Shown here: positions 36,834 to 45,820 of the stretch, piece by piece | Layout of the letters: each line of letters opens with the position of its first letter | How positions within the stretch are numbered: the stretch's first letter is position 1 | Source of the DNA: Micromonospora rubida | GTDB taxonomy: Bacteria > Actinomycetota > Actinomycetes > Mycobacteriales > Micromonosporaceae | Reading direction: 5' to 3' | Assembly: GCF_009908295.1 (NCBI RefSeq) | Contig: NZ_JAAALO010000002.1 | Location: 285,490 to 349,489, forward strand | Length of the DNA: 64,000 nucleotides | Program-made: the position numbers and the translations under genes | Notes under the pieces: model-generated | Told to the model about the DNA's origin: nothing | Database searches by the model: none | What the model saw: only the letters and a program-made list of their open reading frames with translations

Positions 36834-38237
36834 TCACGGCAGGGTGGCCAGGTGTGGCTTGACGGTGCGGGCGAAGCCGTTGCCGTTGCTGACGTCCCAG
36901 TTGACCGACCAGGTCATCGCGCCCCGGATGCCCGGGTAGGTGCGCGGCGGGCGGAAGCTGCCGCAGTTGGTGCCCTTCGCCAGGCAGTCGAGGGCGGCGT
37001 TGACCACGCTCGGGGCGACGACGCCGCCACCGGCCGCGCCGGGGCCGGCGGGCAGGCCGAGCCCGACCTGGTCGGGGCGCAGCCCGGCCTCCAACTGGAT
37101 GCAGGCGAGCGCGACGATGAAGTTCACCGTGCCCTGGCCGTACGCGGCGTTGTTGTCGCAGCCGAGCATCGCCCCGGAGTTGTAGAACTGGGTGTTGACC
37201 ACGGTGAGGATGTCCCGGATGTCCAGGGCGAGCTTGAAGTAGCCGGCGGCCGGGGACTGCATGTCGATGGTCTGCGGGGCCATCGCGATGATCAGGTTGG
37301 CCCCGACCTTGGCCCGCAGGGCCCGCAGCGCCTGGGCCATGTACGTCGGGTTGAGGCCGTTCTCCAGGTCGATGTCGACGCCGTCGAAGCCGTACCGCTG
37401 GATGAGGGCGTACGTGGTGTCGGCGAAGGCGGTGGCCGAGGCCGCGCTGTTGACGGCGACCCGACCGGTCTCGCCGCCGACGGAGAGGATGACCTTCTTG
37501 CCGCGCGAGTGCAGGGTCCGCACGTCGGCGGTGAAGTCGGCGTCGGTGTAGCCGCCGAGGGCGGCGGACAGGCCGGGGTCGACGGCGAAGGTGACCGCTC
37601 CGGGGGTGCCGGTGGCCTCGGCGAAGGCGACCGCGACCAGGTCGTATTCGGCGGGGACGTCGCGCAGCCGCAGCTCGACCGCCGGGTTGTCGAAGTTGTG
37701 CCAGTAGCCGGTGAGCAGGTGCTTCGGCAGGCCGCCGGTGGGTGGGGCGGTGGTCGGGGGCGGGGTGGTCGGCGGCGGGGTGGTCGGGGGCGGGGTCGTC
37801 GGGGGCGGGGTGGTCGGGGGCGCGGTCGTCGGGGTGGGGCCGCCGCCGCAGGGTGCGCCGTTGAGCTGGCAGTTGGTCGGGCTGCCGGAGCCGGTGGCGA
37901 GGAAGCCGAACGACACCGACGCGCCGGGGGCGATACCGCCGTTCCAGGAGCGGTTGGTGAAGGTGTACCGCTGGCCGGAGGTGGTCAGCAGGGCGTCCCA
38001 GTAGCTGCCGACGGCGGTGCCGGCCGGCAGGTCGAAGGTGACGGTCCACCCGGAGATGGCCGTGGCGCCGCCGTTGGTGATCGTGTACTTGCCCTCCCAG
38101 CCGGAACCCCAGTCGGAGGTCTTGACAAAGTTCGCGGTGGCTCCGGCGGCGAACGCCGGCAGCGCCACCCAGGCCGCCCCGATGGTCGCGGCCAGCGCCG
38201 TCACCAGGGCAAGGACAATGGATCGGGAACGCTTCAT
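36834..38237 (-). CDS. Secreted chitinase: CBM2, Pro/Thr linker, GH18
   Basis: 467 residues. Signal peptide (1-31), CBM2 (about 32-135, with SDWGSGWEGKYTITN), a linker of five TTPPP-type repeats, and GH18 with a full active-site motif FDGVDIDLEN. It belongs to a different GH18 branch from the neighbouring chitinase, so the two may divide endo- and exo-type work. ATG 38237 has GGAGGG; an earlier in-frame ATG is not used. An AT-rich island 60-85 bases upstream (38281-38310), with TAATAATAG and a direct AACAGT repeat, is the likely promoter/operator. No DasR-like site was spotted. Confidence 0.93.
   Translation of the reverse strand: MKRSRSIVLALVTALAATIGAAWVALPAFAAGATANFVKTSDWGSGWEGKYTITNGGATAISGWTVTFDLPAGTAVGSYWDALLTTSGQRYTFTNRSWNGGIAPGASVSFGFLATGSGSPTNCQLNGAPCGGGPTPTTAPPTTPPPTTPPPTTPPPTTPPPTTAPPTGGLPKHLLTGYWHNFDNPAVELRLRDVPAEYDLVAVAFAEATGTPGAVTFAVDPGLSAALGGYTDADFTADVRTLHSRGKKVILSVGGETGRVAVNSAASATAFADTTYALIQRYGFDGVDIDLENGLNPTYMAQALRALRAKVGANLIIAMAPQTIDMQSPAAGYFKLALDIRDILTVVNTQFYNSGAMLGCDNNAAYGQGTVNFIVALACIQLEAGLRPDQVGLGLPAGPGAAGGGVVAPSVVNAALDCLAKGTNCGSFRPPRTYPGIRGAMTWSVNWDVSNGNGFARTVKPHLATLP
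37750..37830 (-). repeat. 15-bp tandem repeats encoding the Pro/Thr linker
   Basis: About five copies of a 15-base unit (coding-strand sense CCCCCGACCACCCCG) encode PPTTP repeats between CBM2 and GH18. The complement is very G-rich and could form quadruplexes. Copy number is expected to vary between strains. Confidence 0.85.
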
Positions 38238-38280
38238 GCAACCCTCCACGCCCGGACGGGCATTCATGCTCGTCTACGTT

Positions 38281-38310
38281 GGCGCCTATTATTAGGACTG
38301 TTAACTGTTT
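38281..38310 (-). promoter_or_regulatory. AT-rich promoter/operator of the second chitinase gene
   Basis: Stands out from its GC-rich surroundings. On the minus strand it reads AACAGTTAACAGT followed by CCTAATAATAGG; a TAATAA -10 and two AACAGT direct repeats suggest a regulated promoter. Confidence 0.45.
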
Positions 38311-38497
38311 CTGTCCAGAGGGTGACGCGCATCGACGGGTCCCGGTCCCTCACGGAGGTGTGCGAGGAGGGCCCCAAGCCCGTGCCGGAGGCGTCGGGCA
38401 GGGGCTCTCCCCGCACCGTCAGCGGCGGCCGGTGGACCCGTCCCGGTCGTCCGCCCGGGTCCGGACGGGCGTCACCGCGCGCCCCCGCCGCCGACGG

Positions 38498-39241
38498 TCA
38501 ACGGACCTCGACGGGTGCCGCCTGGGGGCGGCGCAGCACCGCCTGCTCCGCCGCCGTCCACGCCGTCGTGGTCACCAGGTAGAGCACCGCCGCCAACGGC
38601 ACCACCAGCGCGACCAGCACGGTCAGGTACGGCAGCAGCGGGACCAGCCGGCCCAGGGTCGCCGCGCCCGGCCCCTCGGTCGGCGTACCGGCCACGGTGC
38701 CCACGGCAGCCGCCGCGCGCCGCGCCCGGCGCGACGACCACCAGGCCAGCGCCACCAGCGCCGCCAGCAACACCCCGAACAGCGGGCCGGCCGCCCCGGT
38801 CAGGCCGTCGGAGAGGTGCCAGCCCAGCGGCACCCCGGCCAGCCGCTCGTCGAGCAGGCCGATGCCGCCCTCGTTCGTGCTGAACAACCGGTACATGATC
38901 AGGAAGAACGGGGCCTGGAGCAGGGCCGGCAGGCAGCCGGCGACCGGGCTCGCCCCGGCCGACCGGTAGAGCCCCAACAGCTCGCTCTGCAACCGGGCCG
39001 GGTCGTCGGCGTGCCGGCGTTGCAGTTCGCGGACCTGCGGGGCGAGGGCCGCGCGGCGCCGCTCCCCGCGAACCTGGGCCAGGGTGAGCGGCGAGACCAG
39101 CAGGCGGACGGCGACGGTGAACAGGACTATGGCGGCGGCCGTGGCGGCCCCGCCGGTCAGCGGGTGCAGCGTGTCGGCGAGCCAGGTGACAACGGTCGCG
39201 GCGGCGGAGACCGCGCCGCGCAGCGGTGCGAAGGCGAGCAT
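38498..39241 (-). CDS. YidC/Oxa1-family membrane insertase paralogue
   Basis: 247 residues. Core Oxa1 domain: a first helix (about 33-53), the conserved cytoplasmic hairpin, and ASPVAGCLPALLQAPFFLIMYRLF at the second conserved helix. It is shorter than housekeeping YidC and is not next to rpmH-rnpA, so it is probably the second, accessory copy. ATG 39241 with GAGGGG upstream. A small DUF6412-like membrane gene lies 206 bases upstream on the same strand and is probably co-transcribed. Client proteins unknown. Confidence 0.88.
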   Translation of the reverse strand: MLAFAPLRGAVSAAATVVTWLADTLHPLTGGAATAAAIVLFTVAVRLLVSPLTLAQVRGERRRAALAPQVRELQRRHADDPARLQSELLGLYRSAGASPVAGCLPALLQAPFFLIMYRLFSTNEGGIGLLDERLAGVPLGWHLSDGLTGAAGPLFGVLLAALVALAWWSSRRARRAAAAVGTVAGTPTEGPGAATLGRLVPLLPYLTVLVALVVPLAAVLYLVTTTAWTAAEQAVLRRPQAAPVEVR

Positions 39242-39324
39242 GGGTGACCCCTCGGTCCGGTTCCGGATGCCCCGACCGGCCCGGAGACGGGCGCGCGGCG
39301 GGACGGACGACGGCGGAGGCGGCC

Positions 39325-39352
39325 GGATGACGGATGGCGGATGGCGGATGGC
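39325..39352. repeat. 7-bp tandem repeat
   Basis: Four head-to-tail copies of GGATGRC (first copy GGATGAC, then three GGATGGC) in the gap between the DUF6412-like and yidC-type genes. A possible slippage site; no function seen. Confidence 0.8.
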
Positions 39353-39447
39353 GACGGGGAATGCCCCGTCCGCCGCCCCGGGGCCGACGGGCCCCGTCCG
39401 CCGCTCCAGGGGGCCGACGCCGACGGAAGCCGGCGCGGCCCGGGAAG

Positions 39448-39747
39448 CTACCCGGCCGCGAGGCCCAGGCCCGGCGCGCGGGGTCGGGGGCGGCCGGCGG
39501 CGTCCGGGTCGACCTGCCGGGGAACACCCCGACGCCGGGCGCGTTCCCGCAGGCCGACGCCGTGCCCGGCGGCCCTGGCAGGGGGGCCGGCCGCCACCCC
39601 GGGGCGCGCGGCGAGCAACACGGCGAGCAGCACGGCGGCGGCCACGGCCGCCCCGGCCAGCAACTCGGCCGGGCGGTCCGCGAACACGGTCAGGTGGGTG
39701 AGCGCGTACGCCCACATCCCCGTCACCGTCAGCAGCAACCCGCCCAC
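39448..39747 (-). CDS. DUF6412-like small membrane protein
   Basis: 99 residues: one N-terminal helix (about 3-22) and a second (28-48), then a tail ending RQVDPDAAGRPRPRAPG, the pattern I associate with DUF6412 proteins found beside this YidC paralogue in Micromonosporaceae. GTG 39747. A role with the insertase is inferred from neighbourhood only; no function is established for the family. Confidence 0.65.
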   Translation of the reverse strand: MGGLLLTVTGMWAYALTHLTVFADRPAELLAGAAVAAAVLLAVLLAARPGVAAGPPARAAGHGVGLRERARRRGVPRQVDPDAAGRPRPRAPGLGLAAG

Positions 39748-39781
39748 GCGATCACCCTATGCCCCGCCGTCCACCCCGAAG

Positions 39782-39827
39782 GCCGGGAGCGTTCCTCCCC
39801 CGAACGCCGAAGCCGGGAGCGTTCCTC
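39782..39827. repeat. Direct repeat upstream of the carboxylate-amine ligase gene
   Basis: GCCGGGAGCGTTCCTC occurs at 39782-39797 and again at 39812-39827, exactly 30 bases apart, each followed by a CGARCGC word. About 165 bases before the ligase start; possibly an operator pair. Confidence 0.6.
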
Positions 39828-39991
39828 GTTCGAGCGCGGGCCGGGTCCCGGCAACGGGGATACGGAACACGAGCGGCGTGCCGACGGGCAACACGCGGGC
39901 GGCGGAGTTTCCCCGCACCGATACTGCGGGTAATGGCCGGTCACGTCGCGGCACAGCGCCGCGACCGGCACGGAAACGGACGGTGAGGACG

Positions 39992-41131
39992 ATGAGCGGT
40001 TCAGTGGTGCAGCGGGAACCGAACGTGGCCCCGGGCGGCACCGACCTGCTCACCGTCGGCGTCGAGGAGGAGTTCCTGCTCGTCGACCCGCACACCGGCA
40101 CCGCCGTGCCGGCCGTGGACCTGGTGATGGAGCAGGTGCCAGCCGAGCTGCGCGGCCAGGTCGAGCGCGAGTTCCAGACGAGCCAGATCGAGATCGGCAG
40201 CCCGCCGGGGCTGGAGCTGTCGTCGATCCGGCACTCCCTCGGGGTGCTGCGCCGGGCGCTGTCCGAGGCCGCCGAGCGGGCCGGCGTACGGGTGCTGGCC
40301 ATCGGCACCGGCCCGGTCGACGGCCCGGTGCCGCCGGTGGTCGACAAGCCCCGCTTCGACCGGATGATCGAGCGGTTCCGGCTGCTGGTGCCCGGTCCCG
40401 GCAACAACGGCATGCACGTGCACGTCGGGGTGCCGGACCCCGAGACCGGCGTCCAGGTGCTCAACCACGTCCGGCCCTGGCTGCCGATCCTGCACGCGGC
40501 GACGGTCAACTCCCCGTTCTCGGCCGGCGTGGACACCGGCTACGCGAGCTGGCGCTCCGTGGAGTGGGAGCGGTGGCCGTCGGTGGCGCCGACGCCGTAC
40601 CTGGAGTCGCACGAGCACTACGAGCGGCTGATCCGGCAGCTCATCGCCAGCGGCGTGATGCTCGACGAGGGGATGCTCTACTGGTACGCCCGGCTGTCGG
40701 CGAAGTACCCGACGGTGGAGCTGCGCATCGGCGACGTCTGCCCGTCGGTGGACGACGCCGTGCTGGTCGCCGCCCTGGTCCGGGCCCTGGTGGCCAGTGC
40801 GATGACCGACATCGCCGAGGGCCGGCAGCCCGTCCGCACCGACCACCACCTGCTGGTCGCCGCGCACTGGCGGGCCGCCCACGACGGGCTGGAGGGCGAC
40901 GGCGTGGACCTGACCGACGGCGAGCTGCGCCCCGCGTGGGAGCTGCTGGACCGGCTCGTCGAGCGGCTCCGGCCGGCGCTGGAACGGCACGGAGACCTGG
41001 CCGAGGTGACCGACCTGCTCGGCGGGCTGCGCCGGCACGGCACCGGGGCGGCCCGGCAGCGGGCGGTCTTCGCGCGTACCGGGAACCTGGTGGACGTGGT
41101 GCACGACGTGGCGCGGCAGACCCGTGGCTGA
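39992..41131 (+). CDS. Carboxylate-amine ligase, GCS2 family (YbdK-like)
   Basis: 379 residues, glutamate-cysteine ligase type 2 family. Motifs: TVGVEEEFLLVDP near the N-terminus (metal-binding Glu residues), TSQIEIGSP, the central NNGMHVHVGVPD, and RIGDVCPSVDDAV. Characterised members are weak glutamate-cysteine ligases; in actinomycetes, which use mycothiol, the real substrates are uncertain (EgtA of ergothioneine synthesis is a related family, but no egt genes are here). ATG 39992 follows TGAGGA. Monocistronic or followed by the flavoprotein gene 63 bases on. Confidence 0.92.
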   Translation: MSGSVVQREPNVAPGGTDLLTVGVEEEFLLVDPHTGTAVPAVDLVMEQVPAELRGQVEREFQTSQIEIGSPPGLELSSIRHSLGVLRRALSEAAERAGVRVLAIGTGPVDGPVPPVVDKPRFDRMIERFRLLVPGPGNNGMHVHVGVPDPETGVQVLNHVRPWLPILHAATVNSPFSAGVDTGYASWRSVEWERWPSVAPTPYLESHEHYERLIRQLIASGVMLDEGMLYWYARLSAKYPTVELRIGDVCPSVDDAVLVAALVRALVASAMTDIAEGRQPVRTDHHLLVAAHWRAAHDGLEGDGVDLTDGELRPAWELLDRLVERLRPALERHGDLAEVTDLLGGLRRHGTGAARQRAVFARTGNLVDVVHDVARQTRG

Positions 41132-41194
41132 GCCCACCGCAGCCGCGCGGGCGTCCCGGCGGGACGGGCCCGCCCGCAGGCGCGGGACGGCAGG

Positions 41195-42583
41195 ATGACC
41201 GGCGTGGCGCAACGGCTCGTCGTCATCGGCGGGGACGCCGCCGGCATGGCGGCGGCCTCCCAGGCACGGCGTCGCCGCGACCGGTCGGGCCTGGAGATCG
41301 TGGCCTTCGAGCGGGGGCACCACACGTCGTACTCGGCGTGCGGCATCCCGTACTGGATCAGCGGGATGGTCGCGGACCGGGACCAGCTCGTCGCCCGCGC
41401 CCCGGCCACCTTCCGCGACGAGTTCGACATCGACGTCCGGCTGCGGCACGAGGTCACCGCGATCGACCTGGACCGCCGGGAGGTGGTCGCCCGTGACCTC
41501 GACCACGGCGGCGAGGTCCGCGAGCGGTTCGACGACCTCGTGTACGCCGCCGGAGCGGCGCCGACGAAGCCCGGCTGGGCCGACACGGACATGGGCGGCG
41601 TCTTCGGCGTGCAGACCCTCGACGACGCCGGGAGCCTGCGCGACTGGCTGGACGGCGACCCGACGCCCCGGCGGGCGGTGGTGGTCGGCGGCGGCTACAT
41701 CGGGGTGGAGATGGCCGAGGCGCTGGTCCAGCGCGGGCTGTCGGTCACCCTGGTCGAGAAGGCCGACCAGCCGATGGCGACCGTCGACCCGGACATGGCC
41801 GCTCTCGTCGCGACGGCCATGCGCGGCATCGGCATCGACATCCGTACCGGCGTGGGGGTGACCGGGCTCGACCAGCGCGACGGCCGGGTGTCCGCCGTGA
41901 TCACCGACGACGGGCCGGTGCCGGCCGACGTCGTGGTCCTGGGCCTGGGGGTACGCCCCAACACCGCCCTCGCCGAGGCCGCCGGCCTGCCGGTCGGCTC
42001 CTCCGGCGGGATCCGGGTGGACCGGCGGATGCGGGTGGTCGGGGCGCCGGGGGTGTGGGCGGCCGGCGACTGCGTGGAGAGCCTGCACCTGGTCAGCGGC
42101 CTGCCGGTGCACGTGCCGCTCGGCACCCATGCCAACAAGCAGGGCCGGGTCGCCGGGATCAACCTCGGCGGCGGGTACGCGACCTTCCCCGGCGTGATCG
42201 GCACGGCCGTGACGAAGGTCTGCGAGCTGGAGGTGGGCCGCACCGGGCTGCGCGAGCGGGACGCCACGGCCAGCGGCTTCGAGTTCGTCTCGGTGGTGGC
42301 CGAGTCGACGAACCGGGCCGGCTACTACCCGGGGGCGCGGCCGATGACGGTGAAGCTGATCGCCGAGCGCCCCACCGGGCGGCTGCTCGGGGCGCAGATC
42401 GTCGGCTGGTCGGAGGCGGCCAAGCGCATCGACACCCTGGCCGTGGCGCTGTGGAACGGCATGACGGTGGACGAGATGACCGCACTCGACCTCGGCTATG
42501 CCCCGCCGTACGCGCCGGTCTGGGACCCGGTGCTGATCGCGGCCCGCAAGGCCGTCGACGCCCTCGACCGCAGCCGGGGATAG
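41195..42583 (+). CDS. FAD-dependent oxidoreductase of the CoA-disulfide reductase family
   Basis: 462 residues. FAD-binding VVIGGDAAGMAAASQARR at the N-terminus, then SYSACGIPYW, whose single cysteine (C49) matches the redox-active Cys of CoA-disulfide reductases and NADH oxidases of this class. A second nucleotide site VVVGGGYIGVEMAEAL binds NAD(P)H, and VWAAGDCVE contacts FAD; a C-terminal dimerisation domain follows. It may reduce low-molecular-weight disulfides or persulfides, or act as an NADH oxidase. ATG 41195 has a weak ribosome site; GTG 41204 is an alternative with AGGA at better spacing. Confidence 0.9.
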   Translation: MTGVAQRLVVIGGDAAGMAAASQARRRRDRSGLEIVAFERGHHTSYSACGIPYWISGMVADRDQLVARAPATFRDEFDIDVRLRHEVTAIDLDRREVVARDLDHGGEVRERFDDLVYAAGAAPTKPGWADTDMGGVFGVQTLDDAGSLRDWLDGDPTPRRAVVVGGGYIGVEMAEALVQRGLSVTLVEKADQPMATVDPDMAALVATAMRGIGIDIRTGVGVTGLDQRDGRVSAVITDDGPVPADVVVLGLGVRPNTALAEAAGLPVGSSGGIRVDRRMRVVGAPGVWAAGDCVESLHLVSGLPVHVPLGTHANKQGRVAGINLGGGYATFPGVIGTAVTKVCELEVGRTGLRERDATASGFEFVSVVAESTNRAGYYPGARPMTVKLIAERPTGRLLGAQIVGWSEAAKRIDTLAVALWNGMTVDEMTALDLGYAPPYAPVWDPVLIAARKAVDALDRSRG

Positions 42584-42667
42584 ACCGAACCTGTCGGGGG
42601 GCGCGGTTAGCGTGTGCTCGCTGTCGCGGTGCCGGGTCCGGCGCGCTTCCCCCCGAAAGGCGATGCC

Positions 42668-44089
42668 ATGTCGCAGGAGACGACCTACCTCGAACTATCC
42701 GAAGTGGACGGAGCGGCGCACAAGTTCTACGAGGTGGTGGTGGACGACACCACGATGACCGTTCGCTACGGCCGGATCGGCGACCAGGGTCAGGTGAAGA
42801 CCACGGCCTTCCCGGACAACGCCCGCGCCCGCGCCACCGCCGCGAAGAAGATCGGCGACAAGGTCCGCAAGGGGTACGCCCCGGCGGTGCCCGGCGCCCG
42901 CCAGAAGCGGCCGATCTCCCGCCGCCAGATCGTCAGCACCCGCTCGACCGCCCGTACCGCCCCGGTGCTGTGGCGGTACGCCTCCGGCGCGCCCGCGTTC
43001 GGCATCTTCGTCGACGGGCAGCACTGCATGGTCGGCAACGAGCACGGGGTGATCACCACCCTCGACCACGACGCCCGGGTGCTGAACCAGGTCCGGCTTC
43101 CCGAGGGGGTGAAGTCCATCGTCGCCGACGACGCCTGGATCTACGCGGGCTGCGACGACGGCAACGTCTACGACCTCTCCGGCAAGGTGCCCCGGGTGGC
43201 GTACGCGATCACCCCGGAGATCGACATCTACTGGCTGGACATCCACGACGGGGTGCTGGGCGTCTCCGACGCCGACGGCGGGATCGCCGCGATCGACCAC
43301 GAGGACGAGTTCCTCTGGCGGCGGCCGGGGCGCGGCCGGTCCGCGTGGATGGTGCGCTGCGACGCCGACGCGCTCTACCACGGCCACTCCCAGGGGGTGA
43401 CCGGCTACGACTGGCGCACCGGGCGGGAGCTGTGGCACACCCGCACCGGGTCGGTGCTCTTCGGCTGGCAGGAGCGGGACGCCGTGTTCGCCGGCACCGG
43501 CACCCGCGAGGTGGTGCGGCTGCGCAAGGACGGGCACACCGAGCGGTCGTACCGCTGCGACGCCCCGGTCTTCTCCTGCGCCACCGCCGAGGACGGTCGG
43601 TACGTCTTCGCCGGCGACAACCAGTCCTCGATCTACTGCTTCGACGCGGCCGGCAACCGGCTGTGGAAGCTCGGCACCGGCTGCGGCTCGGCGTACTCCA
43701 TGCAGTATCACGACCAGCGGCTCTACGTGGTCACCACCTCGGGCCACCTGGCCTGCGTCGACGCGAGCGAGCCGGCGATCCGGGCCGCCGAGCAGGGCAG
43801 CGTGCCGGAGGTGGTGGACGTCAAGGCCCCCGCGCGGCTGCCCGAGCCGGCGGCCTGGACCACGGTGGAGGTCGCCACCGACGACCTGGGTGGCGTGGTG
43901 GTGCAGTGCGTCGACGAGGGCGGCCGGCTGCGCGTCCACGTGCTCTCCGCCGGCTACCAGCGCGACTGGACGGTGCAGTTCCCCAAGGGCATCCGCGAGG
44001 CGGGGGCGCGCTACCTGGTCACCGAGGTCCGCCAGGCGGGCCGGGGCGGCTTCTACCGGGCCTACGGCGACATCCGCCGGCTGCGCTGA
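42668..44089 (+). CDS. WGR-domain protein with beta-propeller
   Basis: 473 residues. An N-terminal WGR domain (about 1-75: KFYEVVVDDTTMTVRYGRIG), where the signature Trp is replaced by Tyr (YGRIGDQGQ), is joined by a basic linker (RQKRPISRRQI) to a seven-bladed PQQ/WD-like propeller (GNEHGVITTLDHDARVLNQ, IYAGCDDGNVYDLSG, VFAGDNQSSIYCFDAAGN). In poly(ADP-ribose) polymerases WGR domains bind DNA or nucleic acid; bacterial stand-alone versions are uncharacterised. No signal peptide, so cytoplasmic. ATG 42668 with GAAAGGCG. The upstream TAGCGT suggests its own promoter. Confidence 0.88.
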   Translation: MSQETTYLELSEVDGAAHKFYEVVVDDTTMTVRYGRIGDQGQVKTTAFPDNARARATAAKKIGDKVRKGYAPAVPGARQKRPISRRQIVSTRSTARTAPVLWRYASGAPAFGIFVDGQHCMVGNEHGVITTLDHDARVLNQVRLPEGVKSIVADDAWIYAGCDDGNVYDLSGKVPRVAYAITPEIDIYWLDIHDGVLGVSDADGGIAAIDHEDEFLWRRPGRGRSAWMVRCDADALYHGHSQGVTGYDWRTGRELWHTRTGSVLFGWQERDAVFAGTGTREVVRLRKDGHTERSYRCDAPVFSCATAEDGRYVFAGDNQSSIYCFDAAGNRLWKLGTGCGSAYSMQYHDQRLYVVTTSGHLACVDASEPAIRAAEQGSVPEVVDVKAPARLPEPAAWTTVEVATDDLGGVVVQCVDEGGRLRVHVLSAGYQRDWTVQFPKGIREAGARYLVTEVRQAGRGGFYRAYGDIRRLR

Positions 44090-44188
44090 ACCCGGCCGGC
44101 GGCTCGCCCGACCCGGGAGAGGAGGGCGTCCTTCTCCGCCGGGGCCGGCGTGCCGCCGGCCGGTGCCGCCTCCGTGGGGCGACGCGGC

Positions 44189-45820
44189 TCAGCGGCGGAC
44201 CGCCGCCCGGGCCGCCTCCGGGGTGTCGGCGGCCAGGGCAGCCTTGGCGATCTGGCGGCACTCGTCCAGGGTGTGCGCGGCCAGGGACTCGCGCACCGCC
44301 GGGATACTGCGGGGGGCCATGGACAGGCTGGTTATGCCCAGCCCAGCCAGGACCAGGGCAAAATCCGGATCCGCAGCGGACTCTCCGCACACGCCGACCG
44401 GCTTGCCCGCCTCGACGCCGGCCGCCGCGCAGGAGGCGATGAGCCCGATCAGCGCGGGCTGCCAGGGGTCGAGCAGTTCGGCGAGGTCCCCGCACATGCG
44501 GTCGGCGGCGAACGTGTACTGGCTGAGGTCGTTGGTGCCGATGCTGAGGAAGCCCACGTCACGCAGCACCTGGCCGGCGCGCAGGGCGGCGGCCGGCACC
44601 TCGATCATCACGCCGGCGGTCGACAGGCCATGCTCGCGGCAGGACACGGCGAACGCGGACGCCTCCGCCGCCGTGGCGACCATCGGCGTCATCACCCAGA
44701 CCTCGGCGTCCTCCGCCGCAGCCGCCACCGCGATCGCGCCCAGCTGCGTGGTAAGCACGGACGGAGTCTGCCGCGCGACCCGCAGACCGCGGATGCCCAG
44801 CGCCGGGTTGGGTTCACCGGCCAGGCGCAGGAACGGCAGCGGCTTGTCGGCGCCGGCGTCGAGGGTGCGCACGACGACCTTGCGGCCGGGCAGCGCGGCG
44901 AAGACCTCCCGGTACGCGGCGACCTGTTCCTCATGCGACGGCGGGTCGCTGCGGTCGAGGTAGAGCAGCTCGGTGCGGAACAGCCCGACGCCTTCGACCT
45001 CGCCGGTGAGGTCGCGGGCGGAGCCGATGTTGGCCAGCAGCGCGACGGGATGGCCGTCCGCGGTCCGCCCGGGGCCGTGGGAGCGTGCGCGGCGTTCGAT
45101 CTCCGCGAGCCGGGCGGCGTTGACGCCGGTCGCCGTCTCGGCGGAGACGCCGGTCGCCACGACGCCGGTCGAGCCGTCGAGGCTGACCAGCGTGCCGTCG
45201 GCCACGTCCAGGATGCCGGCGCAGCGGACCACGGCCGGTATGCCGAGTGTCCGGGCCAGGATCGCGGTGTGGCTGGTCGGCCCGCCCTCGGCCGTGACCA
45301 GGCCCAGCACCAGGGCCGGGTCGAGCCCGGCGGTGTCGGCGGGCGCCAGGTCGCGGGCGATGAGCAGGAACGGGCGGCCGGGGTCCGGAACACCCGGCAT
45401 CGGCAGCCCCAGGCACGCCGCGACGAGGCGGTCCCGCAGGTCGTCGAGGTCGCTGACCCGCTCGGCGAGGTACCCGCCCGCGGCCTCGAAGGCGGCCCGG
45501 TGCACGGCGAGCACGTCGGTGATCGCGTGCGGGGCGTCCGTGCCGCCGTCAATGGCGACGTCGGCCGCGTCGATCAGCGTCTCGTCCTGCGCCATCATGA
45601 CCTGTGCCCGCAGCACCTCGGCGGCGGTCGTGTCCGGGGCGGCGTCGGCGCGACGGGTCAGGTCGGCGGCGACGGCGAGGACCGCCGCCCGGACGGCCGT
45701 CTTCTCGGCCGAGGGGTCGACGGTTGCCGGGGCGGGCGGCAGGGCGGGTGGCGGGGCCAGCCGGTGGACCGGCCCCGCCGCACCGCCGGGGCTGGCCCCG
45801 ATTCCCCGGAGTTCACGCAT
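44189..45820 (-). CDS. ptsI: PTS Enzyme I (phosphoenolpyruvate-protein phosphotransferase)
   Basis: 543 residues, cytoplasmic. Transfers phosphate from PEP to HPr. The phosphorylated His is in GGPTSHTAILAR (H184); the C-terminal PEP-binding TIM barrel has GIGLFRTELLYLDR-type sequence (VGLFRTELL), the arginine motif RTLDAGADKPL, and a C-terminal metal/catalytic stretch SIGTNDLSQYTFAADR. ATG 45820 overlaps the HPr stop by eight bases. Last gene of the eight-gene PTS operon, an arrangement that makes the operon independent of any general PTS elsewhere. Confidence 0.97.
   Translation of the reverse strand: MRELRGIGASPGGAAGPVHRLAPPPALPPAPATVDPSAEKTAVRAAVLAVAADLTRRADAAPDTTAAEVLRAQVMMAQDETLIDAADVAIDGGTDAPHAITDVLAVHRAAFEAAGGYLAERVSDLDDLRDRLVAACLGLPMPGVPDPGRPFLLIARDLAPADTAGLDPALVLGLVTAEGGPTSHTAILARTLGIPAVVRCAGILDVADGTLVSLDGSTGVVATGVSAETATGVNAARLAEIERRARSHGPGRTADGHPVALLANIGSARDLTGEVEGVGLFRTELLYLDRSDPPSHEEQVAAYREVFAALPGRKVVVRTLDAGADKPLPFLRLAGEPNPALGIRGLRVARQTPSVLTTQLGAIAVAAAAEDAEVWVMTPMVATAAEASAFAVSCREHGLSTAGVMIEVPAAALRAGQVLRDVGFLSIGTNDLSQYTFAADRMCGDLAELLDPWQPALIGLIASCAAAGVEAGKPVGVCGESAADPDFALVLAGLGITSLSMAPRSIPAVRESLAAHTLDECRQIAKAALAADTPEAARAAVRR

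Noticed and set aside
37750..37830. CRISPR-like array
   Set aside because: The 15-base tandem units are contiguous, in frame and encode a Pro/Thr linker between CBM2 and GH18; no spacers and no cas genes.
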